The notes under the pieces are model-generated. The model worked only from the letters and a program-made list of their open reading frames with translations, searched no databases and was not told the DNA's origin. A DNA stretch of 64,000 nucleotides from Mesodorylaimus sp. YZB2_4. Its lineage: Eukaryota > Nematoda > Enoplea > Dorylaimida > Dorylaimidae. The translations under genes and the position numbers were made by a program. This document shows positions 24,334-35,585 of the stretch, one piece after another. The stretch is taken from contig JASANH010001343.1 of assembly GCA_030248295.1 (NCBI GenBank), forward strand, positions 88,804 to 152,803, read 5' to 3'. Within the stretch, counting starts at the first letter, position 1. Every line of letters starts with the position of its first letter.

Positions 24334-27300
24334 TTAAATTTCAACCGTCTGAAACAAAGCAATGAGCTCCCTTTTCCTGGTCATATCACCAGGGACAACT
24401 TCGTAGTCATGGTCGTCCTCTCCATCGTGATTACGATCGAACTCGACAAATTCTTTTGCGACTCCATCGTCATCCATAGCAAGTTGTGCGAGGCCGATCA
24501 GCAACAGATAACCTCGGCCGCGAAAGTCAACACCAAATTTGCTTTTTAAACAAGCATCGAAACCGTTGCTTTTGTATGCCAATCGCGCATTCTACGAGAT
24601 TGCGGGTTCGACGATGGGCCTTGTTATAATGGCATTCAGATTGATTCCTGGGATCGGCGACCGGAGTGACCAGGTGATCGCAGTCGGAGTGAGCGGAGTC
24701 GCTCAATAAAACGCCTGCGGAATCGGCCTCCAACCTGCGTCCAAGCGACTTTTCAGGGTGCTATTTCGAAAGACACGGGCATCGTGGACCGACTCGGGCC
24801 ATCGACTCGACACGTAGTAAAACCTGAAAGTCAAAATTTGTAAGTGATGTACAGCACTCGATTAGCTGACTGCTAAAGTGAGTCATGATCGAAAAAAGCA
24901 AAGAAAGAATCCCACTCACCGCCTTGTTGGTCCACATACGGATAGAGACAAGCAGCTTTCGAACAGCTTTCTTGCAAGGAGAAGAAGACGAAATGCAGGC
25001 TTATGTTGAGAACATCCAACGACAAGATATGGAGAATAATTCGTTTTTGGGGAGTCCAGTTTCACAAAACGTGCATTCGATTTCTCCAGAAGTGGTTTTC
25101 ATCAATCCGTCGGAATCAACAAGAAAAAGAAAAATTGGACAGAATCCATGGACTCCATTGTCACCATCGAAACAGACAAATGTTGTGGAAAGTTACCCGG
25201 AAGCGGGGCACATCCGCCGCCCCACCGTGGCCAAAACGTTTAGAAATTACTAGTTTTTAATGCCCCTTCCACGCATTTTCCTGTTATGGAAGCTATGCTT
25301 CAAAATTTTACACCCTTCAGTGTTTCCTTGACTTTAATGCCCTTTTTAAAAGTGTTTGACTGATTCTGAGAATAGCAAGGGACCTTGCTTGATATGTATA
25401 GATAATATAACAAGCAGGACTTGGCTGCTGGCTGCCCGGTTAGCTCAGGCTAGGAACTTGGTGAGTCAAGCTTGTGAGTATTGCTGAGAAGAAAAAAGCG
25501 GGACTTGCCCAAGCCTGGCTAGGCTGGCTTTCCTGTGCTATGACAAAGGCAAGCCTGATCTGATTGCGTGTGAGACAGGTCAGGTTTAGGTCAGTCGAGT
25601 TGAGTGAGTTGTATGACTTTTGACATACAGTACTCCAAGCTGGCTGGATAATTGGCCTGTGCTTGGAGGTCAGGGCTTGGTAAGTCAGGTCAGGTCTTGG
25701 TCCAGCCCAGATATAATTTGATCGCTTTTGTTTCTTCCTGCTGGACATGAGGTGGGGGAGGGGGTTCTAGGGGAACGCTTCAAGGTCCTTGCCGGCTTAA
25801 CAGGGGGGGGGGGGGGGGCTTACCCATCCTACCTCCCTCTTACCCAAATTTGCCGAGGTGCATTGGTTGGCTCCATGCTCATTGCTCATTGCTCAGCTCA
25901 TTCCAACAGAATGGAGGATGAATCAGAGGCTGTCAAGCAAATATCAGACCAGCTAATCATCAAATTTTGTTCATCAAAATTTTAAATCCGTTTGATTATA
26001 AAAATTCAAAATGTTTTAGTTGGCCAATCGAGAGCAAATTTTTTCCTGGTCGGAAAAAGAGCAGCACAAACCGAATCAACACTGGTCGATATGGGATGAA
26101 GTTTCTCAATGTAAAGCCACCTCGCTGAAAATTGGGAAACGCAAGCTGCAGCAGATATTTCTCCACTGTATCGCCTCGAAGTGCTCGAATTAAAAATTAA
26201 AATCAACAATTCGCCGAGTGAGGGTGAGAAAATACATTTAAAGTCCGAACACGATGAATTTGAAAAGGTGTCAGAATAGTATTAGATAAAAGATAGAGGC
26301 GAGAAAAATTTTTTGTGAAGTGCCCAAGCTGCCTTTTTTAATTTGTTGTTTTTGCCATATGCTTTACTGGTAAGATCTTGCCATTTTTGCTTTATTGAAC
26401 GGCCATTCCAGTGCAGTGTCATTTCAGTAACTTGGTTGCTTTATCAGCACCAGTTACTGATATAACATAAGCTGAATGTATCTAATTTTTGCTATTTTAA
26501 CTCCCATTTAGAGGCTTGCTGATGTTTACAAAGCTCTTAGCATGCGATAGTAAAATCGATGTTTGTTTTCTGAATGATGAAAGTAGGATCTCTACTTTTT
26601 CAGAGCAGCCATCTTGCCATGACTTGTTGTTTTCTTGGTAAGACTTGCCCAGATACTGGTTTGCCATAGCAAGTTCTTGATATCTTCTTATCAAGATCCA
26701 CTCTCGATCTCCTCATGACTTGACAAGGAGATTCCCACAGATCTTGCCAAGAAACACAATCCGGCAATGCGGGGGGTGATTCTGATGTCGATCGATAAAT
26801 TGGGCTCCGCCATCCTTTAGAGCTTTAATGTTGCAGTAGCTGCAGTCTATGTATCCGAATACGCAAGAAAGGCCTCGATCGTCTAAGAACTTATTGGCCA
26901 TTCCATTCAATTCTTGTTGTTCCCCCGGCCAGTCGACGATTGTTGGAAAAATATGCCGGTTCACGGCATCGACGAATCGATGGATGGTCCTTGACAGAGT
27001 CGCTTTACTGACACCTTGAGCATCGCTGATCGATTGATATCCATCGCCCGAGGCGAAATACCTAGAAAAAAGCATGAGCAACATGAGTCTTTTGTTCCAT
27101 TCCTGAAAACGATAACGCAGAGGGAGTGTAAAGTTGGCACTGCAGTGTGAAATGTACAGTATATGGAAGGTTTTTTATTGTTTCTGACTAAAATTTAAAA
27201 AAAGTTTTTCAGTTATTCATACCTTGAAAAATAACGGACAAACTTCACAAAACCAATATCACTCACCGTGAAGTCAGCGAAATTTGTTGCAATTCTTCTC

Positions 27301-27587
27301 GGTGTTATTCGTGATAACTCTACCGATTCGACCCACAATAATTTCAGGTGATTCAATGTCAGGCGAAACCGTTTTCTCGTGTCAATATTATCGAGACTGC
27401 AGTAATTCCGGGGACGGAAAATTCGAGGTCTTTCCGGTGATTGTTCGCCCTCATATTCTTCATCCAACTCAAAAAAAAATTTTGTCGATGTTACAAACCG
27501 ATATTCATTTTCCACAAGTACTCGACACTTTTGGATGAAAGTAAGCTTTTTCTGCCTATCTCTAGCAAATTTTGACGACGGATACAA
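24334..27587 (-). pseudogene. HARBI1-like PIF/Harbinger transposase, broken and interrupted
   Basis: Read on the minus strand in three blocks. 27587-27213 is the N-terminal part (RPRIFRPRNY, FRLTLNHLKLL). 27064-26713 holds the helix-turn-helix region (ASGDGYQSISDAQGVSKATL) and the first catalytic Asp (FGYIDCSYCNIK). 24860-24334 holds the second Asp (SVHDARVFRNS), the catalytic Glu (RTRNLVECAIGIQKQRF) and the tail. The DDE triad is present, but frameshifts and stops break the frame. About 1.85 kb (24.87-26.71 kb) separates the middle and last blocks, far more than the small introns seen elsewhere, so later material probably inserted there. Acceptor-like tttcag precedes the last block. Confidence 0.75.
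24870..26712. other. Non-coding insert within the Harbinger transposase
   Basis: Contains a GGTCAGG/CTTGG-type degenerate repeat (25440-25700), a 16-base G run (25803-25818) and AT-rich DNA. A 122-codon plus-strand frame (24885-25253) has no recognised domain. Confidence 0.4.
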
Positions 27588-29049
27588 TCGAGTCCACTTA
27601 TATTCACACCGGATAATGTCACAGCCCGGTTATCTCAGGTTTTCAAAGCCCAAAATTTTTTCAAACCCCCAAATCCGTCGGTAGACTACCAATGGATAAT
27701 AGTAGGGGTATGGTCTTTGGTGAAACACAGCTAGGTGCCACCATAATAAAATCCGTGGTGAAACAGTCTCCTGATGTCGTTTATAGCACAAGGCGTTGTC
27801 TTCTGGGCAGATCCTTTTTCTACTCATATCCTGTTTCTTCTAATGTAAAGATGGGAGCAATTTTATTACCGTGTCTTGTTTACCACCAGTATAACTAGTT
27901 CTGTTGGGTCAGACAGGATCTTACATTTGCCCCCCAGCCAGTGATATGGTTTGCATGAAGCTCTCTTTGAATGCGGTGTACCTTCTAAGACAATTGTTGC
28001 GGGGACGAGGCGTGCATTACCAACGACCTATATTTTATCGACGTAATCACGGATCCGAATGCGTTTTGACTGCAAATGGCAGCTAAAAGCGATCTCTTGT
28101 AAGCCTGTACATTGCGGTTACTCATGTGAGCAGGCATATTTACAGTAGTCTCTTGTGGGAGAACGCATGAGTAAGGGACGACTACCAGGCAATATCGATA
28201 CTACAGTCACCAGTCCTTCATTCTTCGGCGTTACGGCATCGTTGGAAAGGGCTATTGCGTAAGTACTGCACAAACTTGGCTGCTCCCTGTAGCCGGAATC
28301 TAGAGTGCCTGTCGCCTGCACTTCTTCTACATTTCAAGGAAAGGAAGGAAGTGCGACGTCTAACCCACCGGACAAACAGTTCCAGTTATGGTACTTTTGC
28401 CTGATACATACTTATTATAACTAGCTGGGTTCATCGTGTTGTTGCAGTCCTCTGAATCAACGAATGGTGTACCCGTGTTTGGTTGTTTCACTAGCCGAGT
28501 CAATTACTTTGAGGGCGAGCTTGATTGTTTCGTGCCTACGTGACCAACTCGTGGATTTTCGTGCACATAGAAATCACTGGGTCTCAAATTTTTGTCGCGC
28601 AAAATCAAAAAGGACATGCTGACGCAAAAAAACATCAAAATTACATGGTGCAATCAATGAGAAATCAACGTTTCGTAATCCTTTGGAAACCAACTATGGC
28701 AGCGCCTCCCCCTCCCTTTCGACTCACTTTACCCCCGCCTTCTCCGTACAGTAAACATCAGAATGACCCAACCTTCTCCAAAAAATTGGTCCATGTGCAC
28801 ACTTCACGATGGATGATGTGGCACTTGAACGCAATTGTCGTTTCAAAAGAGTGCGTCGGGAGCCACAGCCGTACTGTAGCGTTCTTGATCCTGTCAGCTT
28901 CTTGACCCCAGCACTGGAGCTTCCTGGAGATTTCCACAAAATCATCATCATCAACATCATGTTTTATTCTTAACTAAACGCTTGGAGCGCGCTCATGGGT
29001 TGAGAAATATACAAAGTAAACAAAGTCAATAAAAACCGATCAAAGCATT
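27588..29049. other. No gene recognised
   Basis: tggtgaaacacag near 27718 is the inverse of ctgtgtttcacca near 22436. This might mark the terminal regions of the Harbinger element, but full termini were not defined. Frames up to 126 codons (28525-28905) are unconvincing. Confidence 0.4.
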
Positions 29050-29765
29050 CCGAGAACGAAACTATTCTGCAGTACCCCTAGCGACTTCGAGTGGCAAACC
29101 ATTTTAAAGCGATAAGGCAGAAAACATGAAACTTTGCTTAAAAGCCTCGAAGTCGTGTTCAGTGACAATCATATGATGATCAACGTCAGCAAGGCGGGTA
29201 CTCACACGAACATGATCAGACTTACGCACGAAGCGAGCATTGAAAAAATCATGATAGCCGTGATAAAATTTATAGAACTGGTACAGTTTCATAAGTTGCC
29301 TCCGGTCATACAATCTAGACCAACCGGCACGCTAAAGAGCCCTATTATATGACACTGTAAAATCGTTCAAGTAAAGCCTGACCGCATAAAACTGAGCACG
29401 TTCTGGCTCTGCTATGTCCTTTTTCAGCACAAAATCCCAGCATACAGCACAATATTCGAGTACAGAGCGAATGTATGCATTAAAAACCGAGCCCAGAACA
29501 GCTGGATTAACATGACGACACAGCTTGCGAAGCAGAGCGCCCAACATATTAGTGGCCTTACGAACAGTATGCGACACATGTTCAGAAAATTTCAAGTCGC
29601 TACTAAATGAAACACCGAGGTATTTTTCCTGGTCAAGGAATTCCAACTGGTGCTCACGCAGATAAAGCTCGGGCAACACCGCCAATTTTGAATGACTATA
29701 TCGAAATAAAATAGCTTGAGATTCCGAGACATTGAAGTCCAAACCAGACGACCAATACCTGTCGG
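29050..29765 (-). pseudogene. 5'-truncated LINE copy, RT tail only
   Basis: On the minus strand, 29742-29332 encodes the end of a non-LTR reverse transcriptase (EKYLGVSFSSDLKFSEHV, RKATNMLGALLRKL, YIRSVLEYCAVCWDFVLKK). It continues in the same frame past a TAG (29332-29334) into YDRRQLMKLYQFYKFYHGYH. After a TAA replacing the usual Trp it ends with NGLPLEVARG at about 29060. It resembles the tail of the LINE at 11.9-12.3 kb and stops abruptly near 29765, the typical 5' truncation of LINE insertions. Confidence 0.85.
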
Positions 29766-32700
29766 GTTGGGTTTTTTCTGCAGCTGTAGTGGCTAGCTAG
29801 CTAAATAAGATTGCGCTCAGAATAACTGTAATCACTAACACGACTGGCCGCATGCCTAAAATAGAAAACCAGTTGCAGAGAGTATGAACGAATAGCACGC
29901 GATTAATATTCCTACATGAATCAAGTAGGCCTAAAAATGAAGTCTCTGATCAAGGAGCATCCTTATTTCTACAGTGTATTCTGTGACAAGTATATAAATG
30001 CGTAATGCACTAAAGGCGCTATCTCTGTCTTTGCTTTGTAGTTGGTAAAAGTTTTTATGTTATTCGGAAATTGGCACCGAGATAATAGTTGGTTAGTCAT
30101 GAGATGATGGTTCCGTAGGTCCAGTTTATTGTGAAGCAGTAATGCTTAGTGGCGAGTGAATGCTGTGCCAAGTGGATTACTCATGGCTATTTTACATTTT
30201 GGCAGGTTATCGAAGTTAGGCTTTTGGGTAGGTTAGCTGGCCGTATTTAATAGAGATGCCGGTTGCATAGAGGCCATTGTCGAGTGAACGCTTGGAGGAA
30301 CAGTGTTGCGGAACTCGGAAGGGCAACCGTAACAATTCACAAAAGATTGAATTATCACCCACAATATCGGTCGCTCAGGATAGCATCGGATGTCTCTGCT
30401 TTTCGTCTCTGCTAGCCATATAATGGATATGCAAGTGGAGAACTGAGGTATATTCTGTCTCAAAGTACAGTAGCTAAGCATAGTAACTTACATACAGCAA
30501 ATTGTCTACGTGACATATGCCACGCGAGTGGTGATCACATAGAGGTCTACTGGGCCACAGGTCAAAACCGGGTTGAGAGTTCGTTATCATTCTTTGCTAA
30601 ACAGCCTCTCTAAACAACTGGACCCGCTTTACCCAAAAACCCCAAAAAAGGATTGGGTTTTGGGACCCAATCTCTGACCTGGAGCAGGCCTATGGACCAG
30701 AATTGGTTCAATTTGAGACAAGTTCGCCTATCGCTATTACGCACCCAGGAGACTGTTTGAGTGTGCATTCCAATAAACCAAGAAATCAGGCTTTCTTATC
30801 TGTGGTAAGGTCACAAAAAGTAAAATCCAATGGCACCCACTCATTTCTTGTAAACTTTTCTCACCCATCAAATTGGCGACGATGCCAACTACAGTGAGCA
30901 ATCGAGTCCTGATGGGCCGGAGCTTCAGCGAGAATTGAACAATCAAATAAATATAGAAAGGCCTCGTATTTTTCTCATAGTTTTTTGGACAAACTGAGCC
31001 CATCCGCCAAATGTAAAAAACCCCAAGTGACTGGCTGGTGCTTTTCCGAAATGGCGTAGATATGGCGGAGAGTGATTTGAAAATGGCGACCATTGAGACT
31101 GCGACGTTTTACCTCGTTATCGCGACTCGATACAGACGACTGTACAAAAGCCATGATAAACGAGCCATTTTAAGTCCAAATCTCCGAGAGAAGATAAGTT
31201 CGCCGCCATTGACTTTGCTCGCCCATTAGTGATATCCTTATTTTGCGTTATCACTCTCTTGGTTCCTAACTCAAAGACGACTGGGCTCATTTATCGCAGC
31301 AAAAAAACCAAAATACTTTTTAACTATCCTCCTCTTGTGGAAGGGGCTAGGGAATAATTTTGCACAAGGCCCGTGCTTTTATCTTGATCAGCAAAGGGAA
31401 GAGAAAACGTGAAAAATTGGCTAGCGAACAGGATTTTACAAGATAAAACTTTGAGGGCCTCATACGTGAGAAAGAAACAAACTGACGAATGAGCATAAAC
31501 TCTGTGTGAATGCAAAAATTTTAAAGGCAGGCTGGAGCAGCTCAAAAAACTCTGAGCACAATAAAGGCGGGAGTTTTAAAAAAATCTTTTTGATTTACGT
31601 TCGATGTTTCTTCGAACTCATTTGGGGTGTACAGTAATTCTTATAAGTTGAATACTCGATACCTGTTTTGATTGATGTCTAGTTTGCAAATGTAGGTCGC
31701 GCATATACGCACACAAAATTCTTCAAGAGACTGGCGTCGCAAGGGACGATGCTGTCGAATCGCCCACCAGGGAAAATTGACGCATTCCAAAAAAACGGAA
31801 TACTTTCCAGGTGAAACATTTCGCTTTGGGGCCATCCATAAAGGTCGACCGCACAAAATCTTGATTTTTGACCCCCTCCCCCCTTGACCGCATGCCGACC
31901 ACTCATCGCGAGCCCCCCCTCAAAAATGGTCGGCCACTTCAGCCAGACCCCCTTTCCTTTCCAAACGCAGTTCTGTGAAATGTTTCGTCTTATGCTTTCT
32001 CGAGCTCGACAAGATGCCATCTCCTTCAAAGACAAATCGTTTTTTTAAATAATGGAGCGGATTTCTCTTTTGTAAAAGCCTCCACAAACTTTTCCAACAA
32101 CTTTTCCCCATATTTTTTAGAGTGACTTCGCCAATTTTTGACAGTTTTTGCAAGAATTCTTGTCGATTCGCAAAAACGAAAAACTTTGCATACGCTTTTT
32201 AAACTAGCTCACCTGGAAGAGCATTCTTTTTTGACCATGAAACCACCTTTGCTTTAGTTTCAGACTGCATAAGTCGGCTACTATGACCGTCTGATTAAAG
32301 TTTGGTCCAATTCTCATGCAAAATCTGCTGACGGGAAACTGCCTTTCTTCCTCCATACCTGGTGACCGCCACACGAGTATGGCCGTTCATGAACTAGTCT
32401 ATCCCCACCTTGTCTTGGACGAGGAATCGAATGAGACTAGTTAAAATGTGTCAGCTCTTCTAGTTTTTTTCGAAAAACTCGGCTTTTTGCGACTTTTGTC
32501 TTGCTCTGGTGCTCGACCTCATTTGACTCTAATCCATTTTTCTTGAGTTAAAAAAATAATTCCCCCCCCCCCCCCCCCCAATTTTTTTATATGTTGTCTG
32601 GTACCGGAACACAAAAAAATGTGAAATTCTTGAAAAATTCAATTTTTCCTTTCTTGCTTCAAAAGTGTTTTCGTGGCTCCAGACAAGCGGCGATGCATTT

Positions 32701-33048
32701 TTAATAGTTAAAAAACATTGAAGAAGCATTTTCAAACACACTTATATATCCTTCGCGCGAGATATAACTGGTCAGAAGCAGATGCATACAATAAGTACTA
32801 ACGTTATATTCTGTTTCTTAAGTGTTTAAAAATTAGGTTAGTCTCATGGTATGACGTTATAGAATGCAAAAGCACACATGTGGTACATCTTTAAGAAACG
32901 TGAGTTCTTATAGGTGTAGTGGAGTCAGGGTGGTGTAGGAAGTGGCGTCAGGTGTAGTGGCGTAGGAAGTGGCGTCATCTTTGCGTTATCAAGCTTCATG
33001 CGGTTTGATTCGGCAGCGAAAATTCTCCCAGAGTAATGTCGCGATGTC
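29766..33048. other. No gene recognised; poly-C run
   Basis: Short frames only. A run of 18 C is at 32562-32579. No protein family, RNA gene or repeat was recognised. Confidence 0.45.
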
Positions 33049-34077
33049 TCAGACAGCAACATTTCCGTAATCAGCAGATATTTGCTTTAGGAACACCATC
33101 CCATCGATCCCTACTACCGTAATGAAGTTCTGATCGTGGATTACTTGGATGTTGCGATTGCGAAGCCACAGAGTCATTCTCGCTTGTCGATACGATTTTG
33201 TAGCTGTAATGATTTTCAAGGCCATCGAACACGTGAGCATAACGGCCAGCAAAAATAGCAACAATGTGTGAAAAATAAAAACGGTTTGAAGCCAAGCGTT
33301 AATTCCCAAGTAGCACTGCTGAAAATGCTTTTGCATACTCCCGAATTTGTACCATGTCACTTCGCATCCCACGTCTAAAAAAAAAGTATTGTTTCCGATC
33401 CTTTCATCAATGCTGTCCAGCCAAATCTGCGGGATGATGGCAAAGTGACTTCCAACGGTTATTATGCCCAGATTTATCGCAAAAATCCATATGCTCAACA
33501 GAAGACAAAGAAATTTGAATATCAGAGTGCGCAAAAACACTTTAGATAAACAATCATTGAGAGCTGTATATGCTGAGCAGGATTCCAGATGTTCAACGAT
33601 TGCTTGGAGCTTCTTCTTCATTTCAGTGATCTTTCCAGTTTTCGACAACTCGCGCTGTTGAGCGGCAATGAAACATTTGTTTAGGGGTTGTGGGAAAGAC
33701 TGAAACAGTCCCAGCAGTCCTCGAAGGGAAGTCAAGGCGCCAAATTCTAATAATAAAATATGAATTGCGTACCAATGAAATGGAAAAACTTGCTTTATGT
33801 GCAGTTGGTCATTATACTTCATCAAATACCCATCCATTTGATACAGACCAGAGCGAAAACAGCGTTTCGACGCATAATTTTGCCATGATATTGGGTACTC
33901 AGGCGGAAATGTGCAATCAATTGACATAGCGCTCGTGTTATTCACGACAACAGCGAAAAGTAGCGAAAATAGAATCAAAAGAGGCGAATGCGTGTGCACA
34001 CATCGATCTGCTGCATCCTTTAAGAGCTGAGGCGAAAAATTTGGACAATACAGGCTGTATGAAGGAGTACATTTCAT
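33049..34077 (-). CDS. Innexin-family gap-junction / hemichannel protein (divergent)
   Basis: A 342-residue, single-exon frame with four membrane segments at about 32-48, 97-115, 184-208 and 265-290. Innexins form intercellular channels and hemichannels in invertebrate plasma membranes. The first extracellular loop has the Cys pair C55 and C73 around a W..Y pattern (EYPISWQNYASKRC). The second has C238 and C255 with GSMQKHFQQCYLGIN followed by FIF, which mirrors the conserved innexin second loop. The N-terminus has the Asp-Arg followed by a hydrophobic helix typical of the family. TM2 lacks the usual Tyr-Gln-Trp-Val-Pro string and reads QVFPFHWYAIH, so the protein is divergent. The open frame is intact. 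Chordate-type pannexin is the main alternative. No partner gene is adjacent. Confidence 0.85.
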   Translation of the reverse strand: MKCTPSYSLYCPNFSPQLLKDAADRCVHTHSPLLILFSLLFAVVVNNTSAMSIDCTFPPEYPISWQNYASKRCFRSGLYQMDGYLMKYNDQLHIKQVFPFHWYAIHILLLEFGALTSLRGLLGLFQSFPQPLNKCFIAAQQRELSKTGKITEMKKKLQAIVEHLESCSAYTALNDCLSKVFLRTLIFKFLCLLLSIWIFAINLGIITVGSHFAIIPQIWLDSIDERIGNNTFFLDVGCEVTWYKFGSMQKHFQQCYLGINAWLQTVFIFHTLLLFLLAVMLTCSMALKIITATKSYRQARMTLWLRNRNIQVIHDQNFITVVGIDGMVFLKQISADYGNVAV

Positions 34078-35342
34078 AAATTAGAAGGTATTTGCAGATG
34101 ATGACTGAACTGTGTAATTTGTAAAAAAAAACCTTTGACAGGATCACGAAGAGGAACACAGGCGGTAATACTGGAAATATACGGGCTTTCAGTATTCCAG
34201 TCTACGGGCATTTTAGTTTATGCACGTTTAGACAAACTTCAAAGGCTGAATGCCAATGTCACCAGCATCACGAGTAAAGATCCTACGTTTGATTACAGCC
34301 TCGCAATACCCGCTCGCTCCGAAGGGCAGGGATATGGGATATCCAAGTTTTGACCACGCGCCACGAAATCAAGACAAGGTACTGGCTCAGTCATCATGCG
34401 AACACATAGACTTATCGACAGCTTGAATGTTCAGTGAAAATGACACCCTGAGACAAACGTCAAAAAATGCGCAGAAAGGTAAGTCGCTGTTGCATGCCGA
34501 TGTCGCAATCTGTCCAGCTGATTAGCTTCATTCGATAGATTTTTCAAATGAGTTTGAATGTTCATCAAACGAGGTGCAACAGCCACAGGTAACAATAGGA
34601 GAAACAAATACTGAAGCAACCATATCGCACTATCAATTCGACCAAGAAAAAGAGCTAGAATGTATAATGACCCAATCGCCTGGACAATCAAGCGATCCAG
34701 AGAAAACAATGGAAGAGGTATCTCTTGCAATCAACTGGCCGGATAATCCTTTTACTCTTAAAAGTTTTGCGGGTTGGGCTGCGCCGGCTCAGTTCTCTAC
34801 GAGACTTCCAATCATAATAACTAGCAAGCAGTCATGATATGATAAGCGCGGCTGTGAGGGATAGGTTGGGATCCCAATCCTGATCCTGACATTGAGGCAC
34901 CGGGATTCTGCTGATAATAATGATATGCACAAGCATGGCGGGAACACTCTGATCCATCATATCTGCCATGAAGCAGTAGCAATGAAGAGGCAACAGCAAC
35001 ATCGGCTCAAATCGATAATAATAGCAACACTGATTTTACTCAGCCCAGGCTGACCTTGCTGGACGCGCATCGAAACTGCGAATGTACCGTATTTCCTCGA
35101 TATCCTCTCCCCTCTTGTTATTCTGGCGGGCTTCCTTGATGCAGCAAATTTCTAAGAACAGGTGCAGTACGGAGGGCGTGAAGAAAAGGGCTCAACATCA
35201 TAGCCCAACTTTGCGCTTAACGACTGTTTGAGTAGAAGGCTGACCAAGTGACTGATAAAAATTTGCCCAAAAATTTTCATAGTTAGGCAGAATATATGCT
35301 AGTTTTGCAGAATATATACGCAGATAATATTTTGCATATAAG
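34078..35342. other. Upstream region of the innexin; no other gene recognised
   Basis: A 99-codon minus-strand frame at 34431-34730 has two hydrophobic stretches but no family match. It could be a chance frame or a fragment of another membrane gene. No clear promoter motif was fixed. Confidence 0.35.
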
Positions 35343-35585
35343 CAGCTGACTAAATTTCCATTTATCAAATTGAAGAAATTCAAATTTTCCAAGTATCCTA
35401 TCAGGCTCATCAGTTTTCCAAGACAGGCAGAATATATTCCAGTCTTGGAAAACTGATAGGCCTAGTCCTTGGCTTACAGCTGTAATAAGTGGCGTCCAGC
35501 GGAATTGAAATGAGTCCCGAACGTATTATGGATACTTGGAAAATTTGAATTTCTTCAATTTGATAAATAGAAATTTAGTCAGCTG
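35343..35585. repeat. Double fold-back element
   Basis: The outer arms 35343-35398 and 35530-35585 are near-perfect inverted repeats of about 56 bases (cagctgactaaatttc... against its complement). Inside lies a second perfect inverted pair, atcagttttccaagac (35409-35424) and gtcttggaaaactgat (35442-35457). A 243-base structure with nested arms suggests a MITE; single-stranded it would fold into a cruciform. Confidence 0.8.

Noticed and set aside
24885..25253. 122-codon plus-strand open frame
   Set aside because: No recognisable domain, lies in an apparent insert within a dead transposase, and overlaps another frame of similar length.
22361..27740. Exact terminal repeats of the first Harbinger element
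   Set aside because: Only a 13-base inverted match (ctgtgtttcacca) was found; too short and not at defined borders.
28525..28905. 126-codon plus-strand open frame
   Set aside because: Pro-rich low-complexity composition with no family pattern and no splice or promoter support.
34431..34730. Hydrophobic 99-codon frame upstream of the innexin
   Set aside because: Could look like a membrane protein, but T-rich DNA easily gives hydrophobic frames; no family match.
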